Below, piece after piece: positions 46,105 to 55,148 of a stretch of 64,000 bases of DNA. The notes under the pieces were generated by a model, which ran no database searches, had not been told where the DNA came from, and saw only the letters and a list, made by a program, of their open reading frames with translations. The position numbers were made by a program, and so were the translations under genes. This DNA is from an uncultured Cohaesibacter sp. (GTDB lineage: Bacteria; Pseudomonadota; Alphaproteobacteria; Rhizobiales; Cohaesibacteraceae): positions 1,116,001-1,180,000 of the forward strand of contig NZ_OY781114.1 of assembly GCF_963676485.1 (NCBI RefSeq). The letters are read 5' to 3'. Numbering within the stretch: the first letter of the stretch is position 1; each line of letters begins with the position of its first letter.

Positions 46105-46142
46105 AGATCGCCCCACCGGTAACAAGCACTGGTGGGCGATCT
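46105..46142 (-). other. Stem-loop between fruB and fruK
   Basis: AGATCGCCC (46105-46113) pairs with GGGCGATCT (46134-46142), continuing with ACC (46115-46117) and GGT (46131-46133) past a bulged base. On the minus strand no T tract follows, so it likely affects mRNA stability rather than ending the transcript. Confidence 0.5.
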
Positions 46143-46160
46143 TCTTTTCAACGGATCGAG

Positions 46161-48635
46161 CTATTTCAGCGCGCGGACCTCTTTCGCCTCAGTGCAAGCC
46201 AAAGCCTTCTTGGCAAAAGCCTTGGCCTCTGCCATGGAAAGGCTGCGCACCTTGGCTTTGACCGACGCGATAGCCGGAATACTGACGCTCAACTCATGCA
46301 CACCGAGGCCGGAGAGGATCTTCGCTCCGAGCGGATCGCCGGCAATGCCGCCACACGCGCCAACCCAGATGCCAGCAGCGTCAGCTGCTTCCACTGTCAT
46401 GCTGATGAGGCGCAGAACTGCCGGGTTCAGGCCATCAGCCATCTTGGCCAGTTGCGGGTGCATCCGGTCCATGGCAAGGGCATATTGCGTAAGATCGTTG
46501 GTGCCGATGGAGAAGAAGTCCACCTCGCGGGCAAAGTCTTCGGCCATCATCACCGCAGACGGGATCTCGATCATCATGCCAATCTCGACCGGATCAGCGC
46601 CCACTTCCTGACGCACTTCTTCGGTGATAGTCTTGGCAACCCGCAATTCATCCATGGATGAAATCATCGGATACATAATGCGGATCGGTCCATGCGCAGA
46701 AGCTCGGAAGATGGCCCGCAGCTGCGTGCGGAAAATGTCGTCGCGCAGCAGGCAAAGGCGGATGCCACGAACACCGAGGAAGGGGTTCATCTCTTCAGGC
46801 GTGGAGAGATAAGGCACATCCTTGTCGCCCCCGATATCCAGCGTGCGGATGATCATCGGCAAGCCGTTCATGGCCTTGATCATGGCGGTGATGGCTTCAT
46901 ATTGCTCATCTTCGCTGGGCTCGGTGTCGCGCTGCAGGAACTGGAATTCCGTTCTGAGCAACCCGACACCTTCCCCACCAGCCACCACAGCGGCGTTCGC
47001 TTCCTCTACATTGCCAATATTGGCAACAACTTCAATTCTGTGACCATCGCGCATGATGGCCGGCTGATAGCAAGCATTCTGTTCGGCTTCAGCTTGACGT
47101 GCATAGGCGTCTTGCGCCGCTTTGGCTTGTTCGGTGTCTTTGTCCGTGGGGTCTGCAACCAGCAGGCCAGAGGAGCCGTCCAGAATGACAGCAGCGCCAT
47201 CATGGAGTGCCAGACAGCTTTCCCCGGCGCCGACCACGGCAGGAATATCGAGACTGCGGGCGATGATGGCCGTGTGCGAGGTCGGGCCGCCAGAAGCCGT
47301 GCAAAGACCCAGCACTTGCTCGGGATTGAGCCCGGCAGTATCCGAAGGCGTCAGATCATCGGCAACGAGAATGACGGGGCTGTCGGGCAGATCGGGATCA
47401 TCTTCCACTTTGTCGGCCAGCAATTTGAGCAACCGCCGCCCGACGTCGCGCAAGTCCAGAGCACGGGCTGCTAGAATTTCGTCTTTCATGGCGGCAAGAG
47501 CGTCGGCCTGTTCTTGAAAGCTCTGCTTCCATGCCCATCCGGCGCTTGCGCCTGCGGCGATCCCGTCGCGGGCCTTGCCAAGCAATTCCGGGTCTTCGAG
47601 AAACTCGCCTTGTGCTTTGAAGATGTCAGCCTTTGCAGCGCCCTGCTTTGCCAGCATGTCGTCATGCAATGCGTTTAATTCAGCCTTGGCAGCAGCAAGC
47701 GCCTCATCCAGACGTGCGCCTTCCTGCTCTTGAGATCCTTCAGCCTTTTCAGACACCACGATGCGGCCACGCTTCAACTGGCAAACTGGTCCGAAAGCGA
47801 TGCCCGGAGAAGCAGAAATCCCGGCAATGGCCGTGCCCTCGTAAGAGGCGACCTCAGAGACGACAGAGCGATCCGCTGCAGCTTCAGCGGCGGCTTCATC
47901 CTCATCTTCCAGCCCTTCGGCGAAGGCATTGAAGAGGGCCTCGAGCGCCTGTTCGGCATCCGGTCCGTCTGCACTGATGCGGATGGTCGCCCCATTTTCG
48001 ATACCCAATTTGAGCAAACCGATCAGGCTTTTTGCATCCCCAACCTTGTTGCCGTTGCGGACCAGAATACTGGACTGGAAGGTTTTGGAGAGATCAACAA
48101 GGGCAGTCGCCGGGCGAGCATGCAGCCCATGGGGACTTGTGACTACATGCTCAAAGCCCAGCTCGTGTTCTTCAGGGGCGTCCTCTGCTTGTGCATCGAC
48201 CGCAGCGTCCTGTCCACCAGACAGGCGGCGCGCGATATCGCCCGCATCTTTTGTGACAGCCAGACGCTTGGCTTCTTCCGCATCGTCCAGCACATCGGTG
48301 AGATTGGAAAGAATAGTCAGATGTTCGTCGGATTTGGCGGCAATACCGACCACCAGATGCACCCGTTCATCATTGTTCCAGATTACCCCTTCAGGCAGCT
48401 GCAGCACGGCAACGCCTGTTTCCTTGATCAATTCGCGATCCTTGGGGATGCCATGAGGGATTGCAATGCCATTGCCCAGATAGGTATTGGCGACCTCTTC
48501 CCGGGCAAGCATGCTCTTGATGTAACCCGGTTCGATGTTGCCGGATTTGACCAACAGTTCGCCTACTTTTGCGATAGCATCACTCTTGTCGTGCGCCTGT
48601 GCACCGACACGGATTGCCGATTCCTTGAACTGCAT
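46161..48635 (-). CDS. fruB: Fructose-specific EIIA-HPr-EI multiphosphoryl transfer protein
   Basis: An 824-residue fusion of the soluble PTS parts. The IIA domain (about residues 1-145) has the active His in AIPHGIPKDREL. The HPr domain (about 155-250) has SPHGLHARPATALVDL. EI (about 270-824) carries the phosphorylated His in SGGPTSHTAIIARS. Phosphoryl groups pass from phosphoenolpyruvate through EI, HPr and IIA to FruA. The open frame extends to 48839, but ATG 48635, with GGAGG five bases upstream, gives the standard FruB length. This all-in-one design makes fructose uptake independent of general PTS proteins. It is the first gene of fruBKA. Confidence 0.96.
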   Translation of the reverse strand: MQFKESAIRVGAQAHDKSDAIAKVGELLVKSGNIEPGYIKSMLAREEVANTYLGNGIAIPHGIPKDRELIKETGVAVLQLPEGVIWNNDERVHLVVGIAAKSDEHLTILSNLTDVLDDAEEAKRLAVTKDAGDIARRLSGGQDAAVDAQAEDAPEEHELGFEHVVTSPHGLHARPATALVDLSKTFQSSILVRNGNKVGDAKSLIGLLKLGIENGATIRISADGPDAEQALEALFNAFAEGLEDEDEAAAEAAADRSVVSEVASYEGTAIAGISASPGIAFGPVCQLKRGRIVVSEKAEGSQEQEGARLDEALAAAKAELNALHDDMLAKQGAAKADIFKAQGEFLEDPELLGKARDGIAAGASAGWAWKQSFQEQADALAAMKDEILAARALDLRDVGRRLLKLLADKVEDDPDLPDSPVILVADDLTPSDTAGLNPEQVLGLCTASGGPTSHTAIIARSLDIPAVVGAGESCLALHDGAAVILDGSSGLLVADPTDKDTEQAKAAQDAYARQAEAEQNACYQPAIMRDGHRIEVVANIGNVEEANAAVVAGGEGVGLLRTEFQFLQRDTEPSEDEQYEAITAMIKAMNGLPMIIRTLDIGGDKDVPYLSTPEEMNPFLGVRGIRLCLLRDDIFRTQLRAIFRASAHGPIRIMYPMISSMDELRVAKTITEEVRQEVGADPVEIGMMIEIPSAVMMAEDFAREVDFFSIGTNDLTQYALAMDRMHPQLAKMADGLNPAVLRLISMTVEAADAAGIWVGACGGIAGDPLGAKILSGLGVHELSVSIPAIASVKAKVRSLSMAEAKAFAKKALACTEAKEVRALK

Positions 48636-49173
48636 CATTTCCTCCGAATACTCCAACCTGAACGCCATCAGACCGCAATTGCTTTTGCCTATTGTCAGGG
48701 CCCTGGCCACGCATGGCCAACGTTCTGCGAGATAATAAATCCATTTAAGTGAATTATTAAAGGAAAATATTTGATTCACATCAAGAGAATGTTCGAATTT
48801 TGGTAGATATGCGGATGAGAAACGGCCAAAACCGTGCATCTCACGCCATTATTGGGTGATATTTGAATTATTACTTCTATTTGATGTATTAATTAAATAA
48901 CCGAAATCGCAGCATATTTTCACAAAACCGTTATCTTCAGGGCATTCTGAGCGCGCGTGACCACTGGAGGGCGTCATAAATCTGTTGATTTTTGTCTCTT
49001 CAGGCTGATTAATTCAATCAAAGTTATTTTTTGATCTGGTTCATGGCTATCAAGAGCCCTCGCGCTTTAGGTTTGGTCTTGATCAACCGGCTTGATCCAT
49101 ATGCGTGCGCAGGGCGCACCGATCTTCTTTTGTCAGCCAGAAGGGATCATAATCACGGGAAGGATGCGAAGGA
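48636..49173. promoter_or_regulatory. Divergent control region of the fructose operon and ROK regulator
   Basis: These 538 bases are AT-rich and gene-free. TTGAT-TCAC-ATCAA lies at 48771-48784 and TGATT-AATTC-AATCA at 49006-49020, related inverted repeats on either side of the likely promoters. They are the best candidate sites for the ROK regulator. Confidence 0.4.
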
Positions 49174-50388
49174 ATGGCCAAAAAGGGGAGACGCTCAGGA
49201 TCAGGTGGCGACGGCTCTTTCGGATTCAACCAGAAGAAAGTCCGTGCCTATAACGAGCGGCTCGTCCTGTCTCTGATCCAACGCCATGGCGCATTGGCCA
49301 AGTCGGAAATCACGCGTCGTTCGGGCCTGTCCGCGCAAGCCGTGTCCGTGATTATCGGCGAGTTGGAGAAAGACGGCCTGCTCTTGCGTGGGGATCCCAT
49401 TCGTGGGCGCGTCGGCCAACCCTCCATTCCCATGCGCCTCAACCCCGACGGGGTTTTTTCTTTCGGCCTGAAGGTAGGGCGCCGCAGCGCCGATCTCATC
49501 CTGATCGATTTTGCCGGGCAAACACGGGCCTCGAACCGCATCACCTACTCCTACCCGATGCCCGATCTGGTGATGGCCTTTGCCACACAGGGCATTCGCG
49601 AAATGAGCCAGAAGCTCGATACCAACCAGCAGGACAAGATCGCCGGTATCGGCATTGCGCTGCCCTCCCATCTATGGGATTGGGAAGACAAGGTTGGTGT
49701 TTCTCCCGGCACCATGGAAGTCTGGAAGCAATTCGATGTAGCCGATGAGCTGGAGGCCGCAACCGGACTCACCGCCTTTACGCAAAATGATTGCACAGCG
49801 GCCTGTTGCGCCGAAGTCGCTTTCGGACGCGGCATGGCCTTTAGCGATTCTCTCTATATCTTCGTGGGCACCTTTGTGGGAGGCGGGGTTGCTCTTAACA
49901 ATTCCATCTATGCCGGCAGAACCCAGAATGCCGGAGCGCTGGCCTCCATGCCCATGCCGGGCCCCAATGGAGAAAAAAAGCAGCTGATTGACTTTGCTTC
50001 GCTCTTTTTTCTCGAAGAGATGCTCAAGGAAAAGGGTATAGACCCCTCCCTGCTGCAGCACAGCTCTTATGACTGGTCGGATCTAGATGATGTGCTTGAG
50101 GAATGGCTGGACAAGGCAGCTCACTACATTGCCCTTGCCATCGTCTCAGCAACAGCCATCATGGATTTTGAAGTGGCGATTCTGGACGGCACCATGCCAG
50201 CTGCCGTGCGGGAGAGTCTGGTTGAAAAGATACGCGATGCCATAACCGAACAGGATTGGAAAGGCATCGCGCTGCCGGTGGTGCTGGAGGGCACTCTGGG
50301 CAGTCCGGCACGAGCTTTGGGCGGCGCGAGCCTTCCGCTCTTCATCCGTTATCTGCTGGACCAGAATATGCTCTTCAACCAGTCCTAG
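49174..50388 (+). CDS. ROK family transcriptional regulator
   Basis: A 404-residue protein with an N-terminal winged helix (RLVLSLIQRHGALAKSEITRRSGLSAQAVSVIIGELEKDGLL, about residues 28-75) and a sugar-kinase-like ROK domain (ATP-type FVGTFVGGGVALNNSIYAG block). It is similar to NagC/XylR regulators, which bind a sugar or phospho-sugar. ATG 49174 lies after GGATGCGAAGGA. It is divergent from fruBKA, so it probably replaces the LacI-type FruR/Cra that usually controls this operon. The zinc-binding Cys cluster of ROK proteins is not clear. It is convergent with the phosphorelay genes, with only 25 bases between stop codons. Confidence 0.88.
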   Translation: MAKKGRRSGSGGDGSFGFNQKKVRAYNERLVLSLIQRHGALAKSEITRRSGLSAQAVSVIIGELEKDGLLLRGDPIRGRVGQPSIPMRLNPDGVFSFGLKVGRRSADLILIDFAGQTRASNRITYSYPMPDLVMAFATQGIREMSQKLDTNQQDKIAGIGIALPSHLWDWEDKVGVSPGTMEVWKQFDVADELEAATGLTAFTQNDCTAACCAEVAFGRGMAFSDSLYIFVGTFVGGGVALNNSIYAGRTQNAGALASMPMPGPNGEKKQLIDFASLFFLEEMLKEKGIDPSLLQHSSYDWSDLDDVLEEWLDKAAHYIALAIVSATAIMDFEVAILDGTMPAAVRESLVEKIRDAITEQDWKGIALPVVLEGTLGSPARALGGASLPLFIRYLLDQNMLFNQS

Positions 50389-50413
50389 GGTGCACAGTGG
50401 GGCGCAGTGAGGC

Positions 50414-51679
50414 TCAAGAGCCGGACGGGTCGTCGACCTTCGTGACATATTCTACAATCTGGTTCAGATCGCCCTTTTCGTCATACACAGCCTGACTGAC
50501 AAGAGAAGCATTAATCTCCCGGCCGTCCGCATGTCTGATCTGGCATTTCACATCCTGTGTGTGGCCCATATTGATCATCGCCGCACGCACTGGCTCTGAG
50601 GCCAAATGCTTGAACTGTATCGTCAAATAATCTCCCAGATAGGATCCTTGCACCTGCTTGCGATCATAGCCGAAGGCTTCCAGCCAGAGGTCATTGGCCT
50701 CCAGGATCATGCCATTCTTGTCGGTGATATGCAGCGGCATAGGCACGCTATCGAGCATTTTCTCATAGCGCTTGCGGATTTGATGGATCTGTTTTTCCAA
50801 CTGCTTTTGCTCGGTCACATCGCGAAGGGCAATCACGGCACCGATCTTCAGACCCGATTTGTCATGCACGGCACTGCCCGTCGCATTGACCAAACGCGGG
50901 TTCGCTCCGTAACGCTCCAAAATGATATCTGCGTCCTCAAGCGTTTCCTTTTCGAAGGCCTCCCGCAACGGGTTTGACTCCGGCCCCAGAGGGGTTGAGC
51001 CATCAGACTGAAACATTTCATTGGTCGTCAGATAAGGCATCAGCATGCTGAGAGAATTCTCGATGCCGAGCATCTCGCTGGCCTTCCTGTTGAAAATGGC
51101 CGGAAGACCGTTTTCATCACAGCCGATGATCCCGTCTTTGGCGTTATCCAGAACAGCGGTCAGATATTCGTTCTTCACTTCCAGCTGCCGTGTACGCGTG
51201 GCAACAATGGCCTCCAGCCGCGCATTGGCCTCCACCAACTTGTTCTGAATGCGGCTCTCCATCAAGGCTGCCCGAATGCGGGCGCTCAATACGGCAAAAT
51301 CGACCGGTTTCTGGATATAGTCAACGACGCCGCTCTGCAAAGCCTGCACATGCAACGCACGCTCTTCCCGAGCCGTGACCATGATGACAGGCAGATATAA
51401 ATCAGGGGCAAGCGTCCGGAGCCTTTCAATCACTTCAAAGCCCCCCAAACCCGGCATGATAAGGTCGAGGACCATCAAATCAGGCGGGTCATTCTTGATC
51501 GCTTCCAGAGCAGCTTCCCCATCGGCAACCAGCTCTGTTTCGTAACCTTCGATTTCAACAAACAGGCCGATCATGTCCAGCAGATCGCGGTCATCATCGA
51601 CAATCAAGACCTTGGACCGCTCCCGCGGTGACATTGCATTCATGTGATCATTAGGAGATTGAGTCGTCAGGCTTTGCAT
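50414..51679 (-). CDS. REC-PAS-PAS response-regulator-like protein
   Basis: A 421-residue cytoplasmic signalling protein. The receiver domain (about residues 22-140) has the phospho-acceptor Asp in LMVLDLIMPGLGG, the acidic pair in LIVDDDRDL and the conserved Lys in YIQKPVDF. A coiled-coil linker then leads into two PAS domains (about 165-290 and 300-415; markers DNAKDGIIGCDENGLPAIFN and LHITDKNGMILEANDLWLEAFGY). It has no kinase, cyclase or DNA-binding output, so it may act as an allosteric partner or phosphate sink. Its ATG overlaps the Hpt stop by one base. Confidence 0.88.
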   Translation of the reverse strand: MQSLTTQSPNDHMNAMSPRERSKVLIVDDDRDLLDMIGLFVEIEGYETELVADGEAALEAIKNDPPDLMVLDLIMPGLGGFEVIERLRTLAPDLYLPVIMVTAREERALHVQALQSGVVDYIQKPVDFAVLSARIRAALMESRIQNKLVEANARLEAIVATRTRQLEVKNEYLTAVLDNAKDGIIGCDENGLPAIFNRKASEMLGIENSLSMLMPYLTTNEMFQSDGSTPLGPESNPLREAFEKETLEDADIILERYGANPRLVNATGSAVHDKSGLKIGAVIALRDVTEQKQLEKQIHQIRKRYEKMLDSVPMPLHITDKNGMILEANDLWLEAFGYDRKQVQGSYLGDYLTIQFKHLASEPVRAAMINMGHTQDVKCQIRHADGREINASLVSQAVYDEKGDLNQIVEYVTKVDDPSGS

Positions 51680-52107
51680 TATGACACGCTCCTTATCTGG
51701 TCAGAACTATGGGGGACTGGCGCCTGTTGCGCGTTTTCATGCGCGCTGGAAGGCAATTGAATATTAAAAAGATCGGACTGTTCCGGCTGCACGGTCTGAA
51801 TGAGATCAGCGAGCCTTGCAAACAGCTTTGCAACCTCTTCCTTTACCTCCACCGGCAAAGGGCCGCGCAACTCCGCAACCATTTTCAACGCCCGCTCAAG
51901 TCCGGCTGCGGTCTCACTGATTTCCTGAAACCCGATCGTGCCGGAACCTCCTTTGAGTTTATGGGCCTTTGCAATGGCCAGCTGCACATGCTCGGCTGAA
52001 GGGTCTGTCTCGGAGAGAATTACGGTGACACTCTGCTCGATTTCCATCACTTCGCGCTGCAGTGTTTCGCAATGTCTTGCGATGAGCTTTCTGAGTTGAT
52101 CAATCAT
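51679..52107 (-). CDS. Histidine phosphotransfer (Hpt) protein
   Basis: A 142-residue four-helix-bundle phosphotransfer protein. The phospho-accepting His lies in IAKAHKLKGGSGTIGF (about residue 50). It relays phosphate between the receiver proteins and the histidine kinase of the same operon. It overlaps the upstream receiver gene by four bases (ATGA) and the downstream gene by one base, showing tight co-translation. The C-terminal tail (about 115-142) is disordered. Confidence 0.9.
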   Translation of the reverse strand: MIDQLRKLIARHCETLQREVMEIEQSVTVILSETDPSAEHVQLAIAKAHKLKGGSGTIGFQEISETAAGLERALKMVAELRGPLPVEVKEEVAKLFARLADLIQTVQPEQSDLFNIQLPSSAHENAQQAPVPHSSDQIRSVS

Positions 52108-52523
52108 GATGTTCCCTCGCTTGCCTGCTCATTCTGGTGCATTTGTCGGTTCCAGATTTTCTGGACATGGGCGGGGAGTTCCATCGGATCAAAGGGTTTC
52201 GTGATGACGTCTATGGCACCTTTGTCCTTGTAGGCCTGCACTTCATGGCGCTGGGCTTTGGCGGTCATGAAGATGACCGGAATGTCGGCCAATTCAGGCG
52301 TGCTCTTGAGCCTTTTGAGCGTTTCCATGCCGTCCATCACAGGCATCATGACATCAAGCAGGACAAGATCGGGCTGGAAAGCGGGGATCGTCTCGACCGC
52401 TTCTTTGCCATTTTCGCATAGATCGAGCGTGTAGCCAGCCAGCGTGCCAAGAGCCAATTCGGCAATGGCGCGAATGTCCTGATCATCTTCAACATAGGTG
52501 ATCCGTTGCAGAGGCTTTGTCAT
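52104..52523 (-). CDS. CheY-like response regulator
   Basis: A 139-residue single receiver domain. The acidic pocket is in TYVEDDQDIR, the phospho-acceptor Asp in LVLLDVMMPVMDG (about residue 57) and the conserved Lys in VITKPFDPMEL. It has no output domain, so it works as a phosphate shuttle or binds a protein target. It follows the kinase gene by 51 bases and overlaps the Hpt gene, so the kinase, receiver and Hpt form a relay. Confidence 0.93.
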   Translation of the reverse strand: MTKPLQRITYVEDDQDIRAIAELALGTLAGYTLDLCENGKEAVETIPAFQPDLVLLDVMMPVMDGMETLKRLKSTPELADIPVIFMTAKAQRHEVQAYKDKGAIDVITKPFDPMELPAHVQKIWNRQMHQNEQASEGTS

Positions 52524-52574
52524 GATCGTCTCCTAACCACTCATTGTTCAGTCTGATGGCATGGCTCCATCGGT

Positions 52575-54911
52575 TTATGCTGCTTCAGGCTCGGCGCGGA
52601 CCTTTTCATCGGGCGGAATATCGAGAATTATGTAGAAGGTCGTTCCCACTCCGGCTTCCGTTTCAAAATCCAACGTCCCGCTATGGGCCTTGATGATTTC
52701 TTGTGAAATGGCCAGCCCAAGACCGGTCCCACCTTTGGCTCGGGTATCGGATGAGTCCGCTTGAGCAAATTTATCGAAGACCTTGCCTTGGAACTCTTCG
52801 GGAATGCCGCTGCCGAAATCCGTGACGGATATGCGCAGACGCCCTGTCTCCCGATCAGCCTTTGCGGACAAGATCACCTCCTCGCCATCGGAGGCATATT
52901 TGGCCGCATTGGAAAGCAAGTTGGTCACAACCTGCTCAAGGCGACACCGATCGGCAAAAATCCTGATCGGCTCGTCTGGGCACTCCAGTTTGAAGAGCAC
53001 CCCATGCTGTTTGCCATAGGCACGGTTGGTTTCCACCACATCTTCAAGAAACGGAATAACATCAAAGGATTGAAATTCGTACGAGAGTTTTCCGGCCTCG
53101 ATCTTCTCCATGTCGAGAATATCATTGATGAGCAGGGACAGACGGTCGCAATTGCTGTAGGCGATGTCGAGCATCTTGCTGGCATGTTCGGGCAGACCAT
53201 CCAGAGACGCGCTGCGCAACAGTCCCAGAGCCCCCTTGATGGAGGTGAGCGGGGTGCGCAATTCATGGCTCACAGTGGAAACAAATTCGCTCTTGAGTTT
53301 GTCGACCTTCTTGAGCTCGGTGAGATCGGTCATGATGCCGGTGAAAAAGATCTCCCCCTTTATCTGCAAGCGGCTAACAGCCAGATGCACCTGCACCGGG
53401 CTTCCATCCTTGCGCACAGCGATCACTTCGCGGCCGCCATCAAAGATCCTGGAAGGGGGAGCCTTGCCGTGATGGCTCAAATAGGAATCGTGATGCATCT
53501 TGTCATGCTCATTCATGAGCATGGATACATTCTTGCCGATCAGTTCCTGCCGGGAAAAGCCGAACAGATCGATAGTCGCCTCATTGGCTTCACGAATGAT
53601 GCCACGCCGGTTGATCATCAAAATGGGATTCTGGGCGGTCGCCAATATGGCAATTATGCGTTTCTGCTTTTCTTCAAGATTGGAGGCCATCTCATAGACG
53701 GAGCGCAACAGCACACCGATTTCATCATTGCGATGCTCGCCATCCAGCTTGAGACTATCCACCGACGCACCAAGAGACAGGCGTCGGGCCGCATCGGACA
53801 ACTGTCGGATGGGCTTGACAAATTGATGGGTCAAGACAAACGCAACCAACGCACCGACCAGAGCCATAAGCGCAGTAACCAGAATGATCTGCTGCTTCAT
53901 CTCCCGATTTTGGGCCAGCAACTGCGCCATAGGCGTCATGACCCCTGCGAGGAGGTAATGATCGGAGGTCGACCCGTCAAAGCGGATTCGACTGACCCGG
54001 GCGATATAATCCTGCGTTTTCAGCCCCAATGTGTCCGTTGGGCCACCAGCCCAGTCTGTCACCATATTGCTTGCCAGATGCGGGAAATCCGTATCAACAT
54101 TGCGCTTTCCACTGCGCTGAGCACTCCTGGTCATCCATTGTGCCACAATCTCAGCCGGCTCGCTCAGGTAGGAGCCATCCTCATTGAATAGGACAAATTG
54201 TTGCGGCTCTCTTATCGAATGAGCGAGTTTGGCGATCACCTTGCTCATATCGATATTGACGATAATCATGCCAAGGGACTCATCGTCCTTACCCCAAACT
54301 CTCGTTGCCACGCGCATGACAAGGATGCGCGGCTCCTGAATCACACCAAATTCCCGATTATAGTCGATGCCGAAATAATTGATCTTGCCCTTGCCGGAAC
54401 CGAGCGTTTCACGCACATAGGCCCGCTTGCTCTTGTTTTGCAGATCCTTTTGCTTGACGCGCACCGCATTGCCAGCAGAGCTATCGACGCGGATCATTTC
54501 CTTGCCGTCATTGCCCATTAGGCGCACTTGAATAAGATTGTGATCGCTTTCAGCAAGAGAAAGAAAGATCCGGGCGAGGCGATCCTTCCAGATTGTCTCC
54601 TCTACCTCGGCAATTTCCGGAATCGAACCGTTTTTGCGTGCACTGAGAATGCCTTGAATGGGCGGTGTTCCGCCCAGCATGACCACGTTACGCGCAGCAT
54701 CCTCGACCACAGCCCTAAGATCTTTGGTCACACGTTGCACGGCAAAGGTCAGGCGTTCGTCTTCATACTTGATGCTGGACTTTTCATTCTGCCAGATTTG
54801 CCAAAATCCAACAAAAACTGAGGTAGAAAGAACAAGACCGACAGCAATGACCAAAAAAGACGCAGATATACTGCGCGTCCTTTTCAAGTTTTTCGAAAAA
54901 AATAATTTCAT
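52575..54911 (-). CDS. Membrane sensor histidine kinase with Cache and PAS domains
   Basis: A 778-residue histidine kinase. Membrane helix 1 lies at about residues 15-35, followed by an extracytoplasmic Cache-type sensor (about 36-310). A second membrane helix (IILVTALMALVGALVAFVL), HAMP and PAS domains (LATAQNPILMINRRGIIREAN) precede the HisKA box with its His in FVSTVSHELRTPLTS. The ATP-binding domain (N box VTNLLSNAAKYAS, G boxes DFGSGIPEEF and GGTGLGLAIS) follows. ATG 54911 is chosen over a TTG at 54935, though its ribosome site is weak. It begins a four-gene phosphorelay operon that faces the polysaccharide-like operon across a 237-base AT-rich gap. Confidence 0.93.
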   Translation of the reverse strand: MKLFFSKNLKRTRSISASFLVIAVGLVLSTSVFVGFWQIWQNEKSSIKYEDERLTFAVQRVTKDLRAVVEDAARNVVMLGGTPPIQGILSARKNGSIPEIAEVEETIWKDRLARIFLSLAESDHNLIQVRLMGNDGKEMIRVDSSAGNAVRVKQKDLQNKSKRAYVRETLGSGKGKINYFGIDYNREFGVIQEPRILVMRVATRVWGKDDESLGMIIVNIDMSKVIAKLAHSIREPQQFVLFNEDGSYLSEPAEIVAQWMTRSAQRSGKRNVDTDFPHLASNMVTDWAGGPTDTLGLKTQDYIARVSRIRFDGSTSDHYLLAGVMTPMAQLLAQNREMKQQIILVTALMALVGALVAFVLTHQFVKPIRQLSDAARRLSLGASVDSLKLDGEHRNDEIGVLLRSVYEMASNLEEKQKRIIAILATAQNPILMINRRGIIREANEATIDLFGFSRQELIGKNVSMLMNEHDKMHHDSYLSHHGKAPPSRIFDGGREVIAVRKDGSPVQVHLAVSRLQIKGEIFFTGIMTDLTELKKVDKLKSEFVSTVSHELRTPLTSIKGALGLLRSASLDGLPEHASKMLDIAYSNCDRLSLLINDILDMEKIEAGKLSYEFQSFDVIPFLEDVVETNRAYGKQHGVLFKLECPDEPIRIFADRCRLEQVVTNLLSNAAKYASDGEEVILSAKADRETGRLRISVTDFGSGIPEEFQGKVFDKFAQADSSDTRAKGGTGLGLAISQEIIKAHSGTLDFETEAGVGTTFYIILDIPPDEKVRAEPEAA

Positions 54912-55148
54912 AAGCCATCTCGTAAATTCTATCAAATAGTATCTATACTTATAGTTTTGTGTACATAACAGACAATTAATGCAAGACTAATAAATTAGTA
55001 TAGACAAAACAAACACATCAAAACTTGATAATTTAAATATTAATGACTAGATATCGATTTATAATTAAGTAATGAATTTTTAAAACTATTTTATTTAACC
55101 TAATTTAAGCATGAATACAAAATCAAACCCGTCTTTTCCGGTAGTCTC
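54912..55148. promoter_or_regulatory. AT-rich divergent promoter region
   Basis: A strongly AT-rich 237-base gap separates the kinase gene from the REC/zinc-ribbon gene and should contain both promoters. I see no clear palindrome or gene within it. Confidence 0.4.

Noticed and set aside
52761-54191. 476-codon open frame opposite the histidine kinase
   Set aside because: It is a shadow of the kinase coding sequence with no family features.
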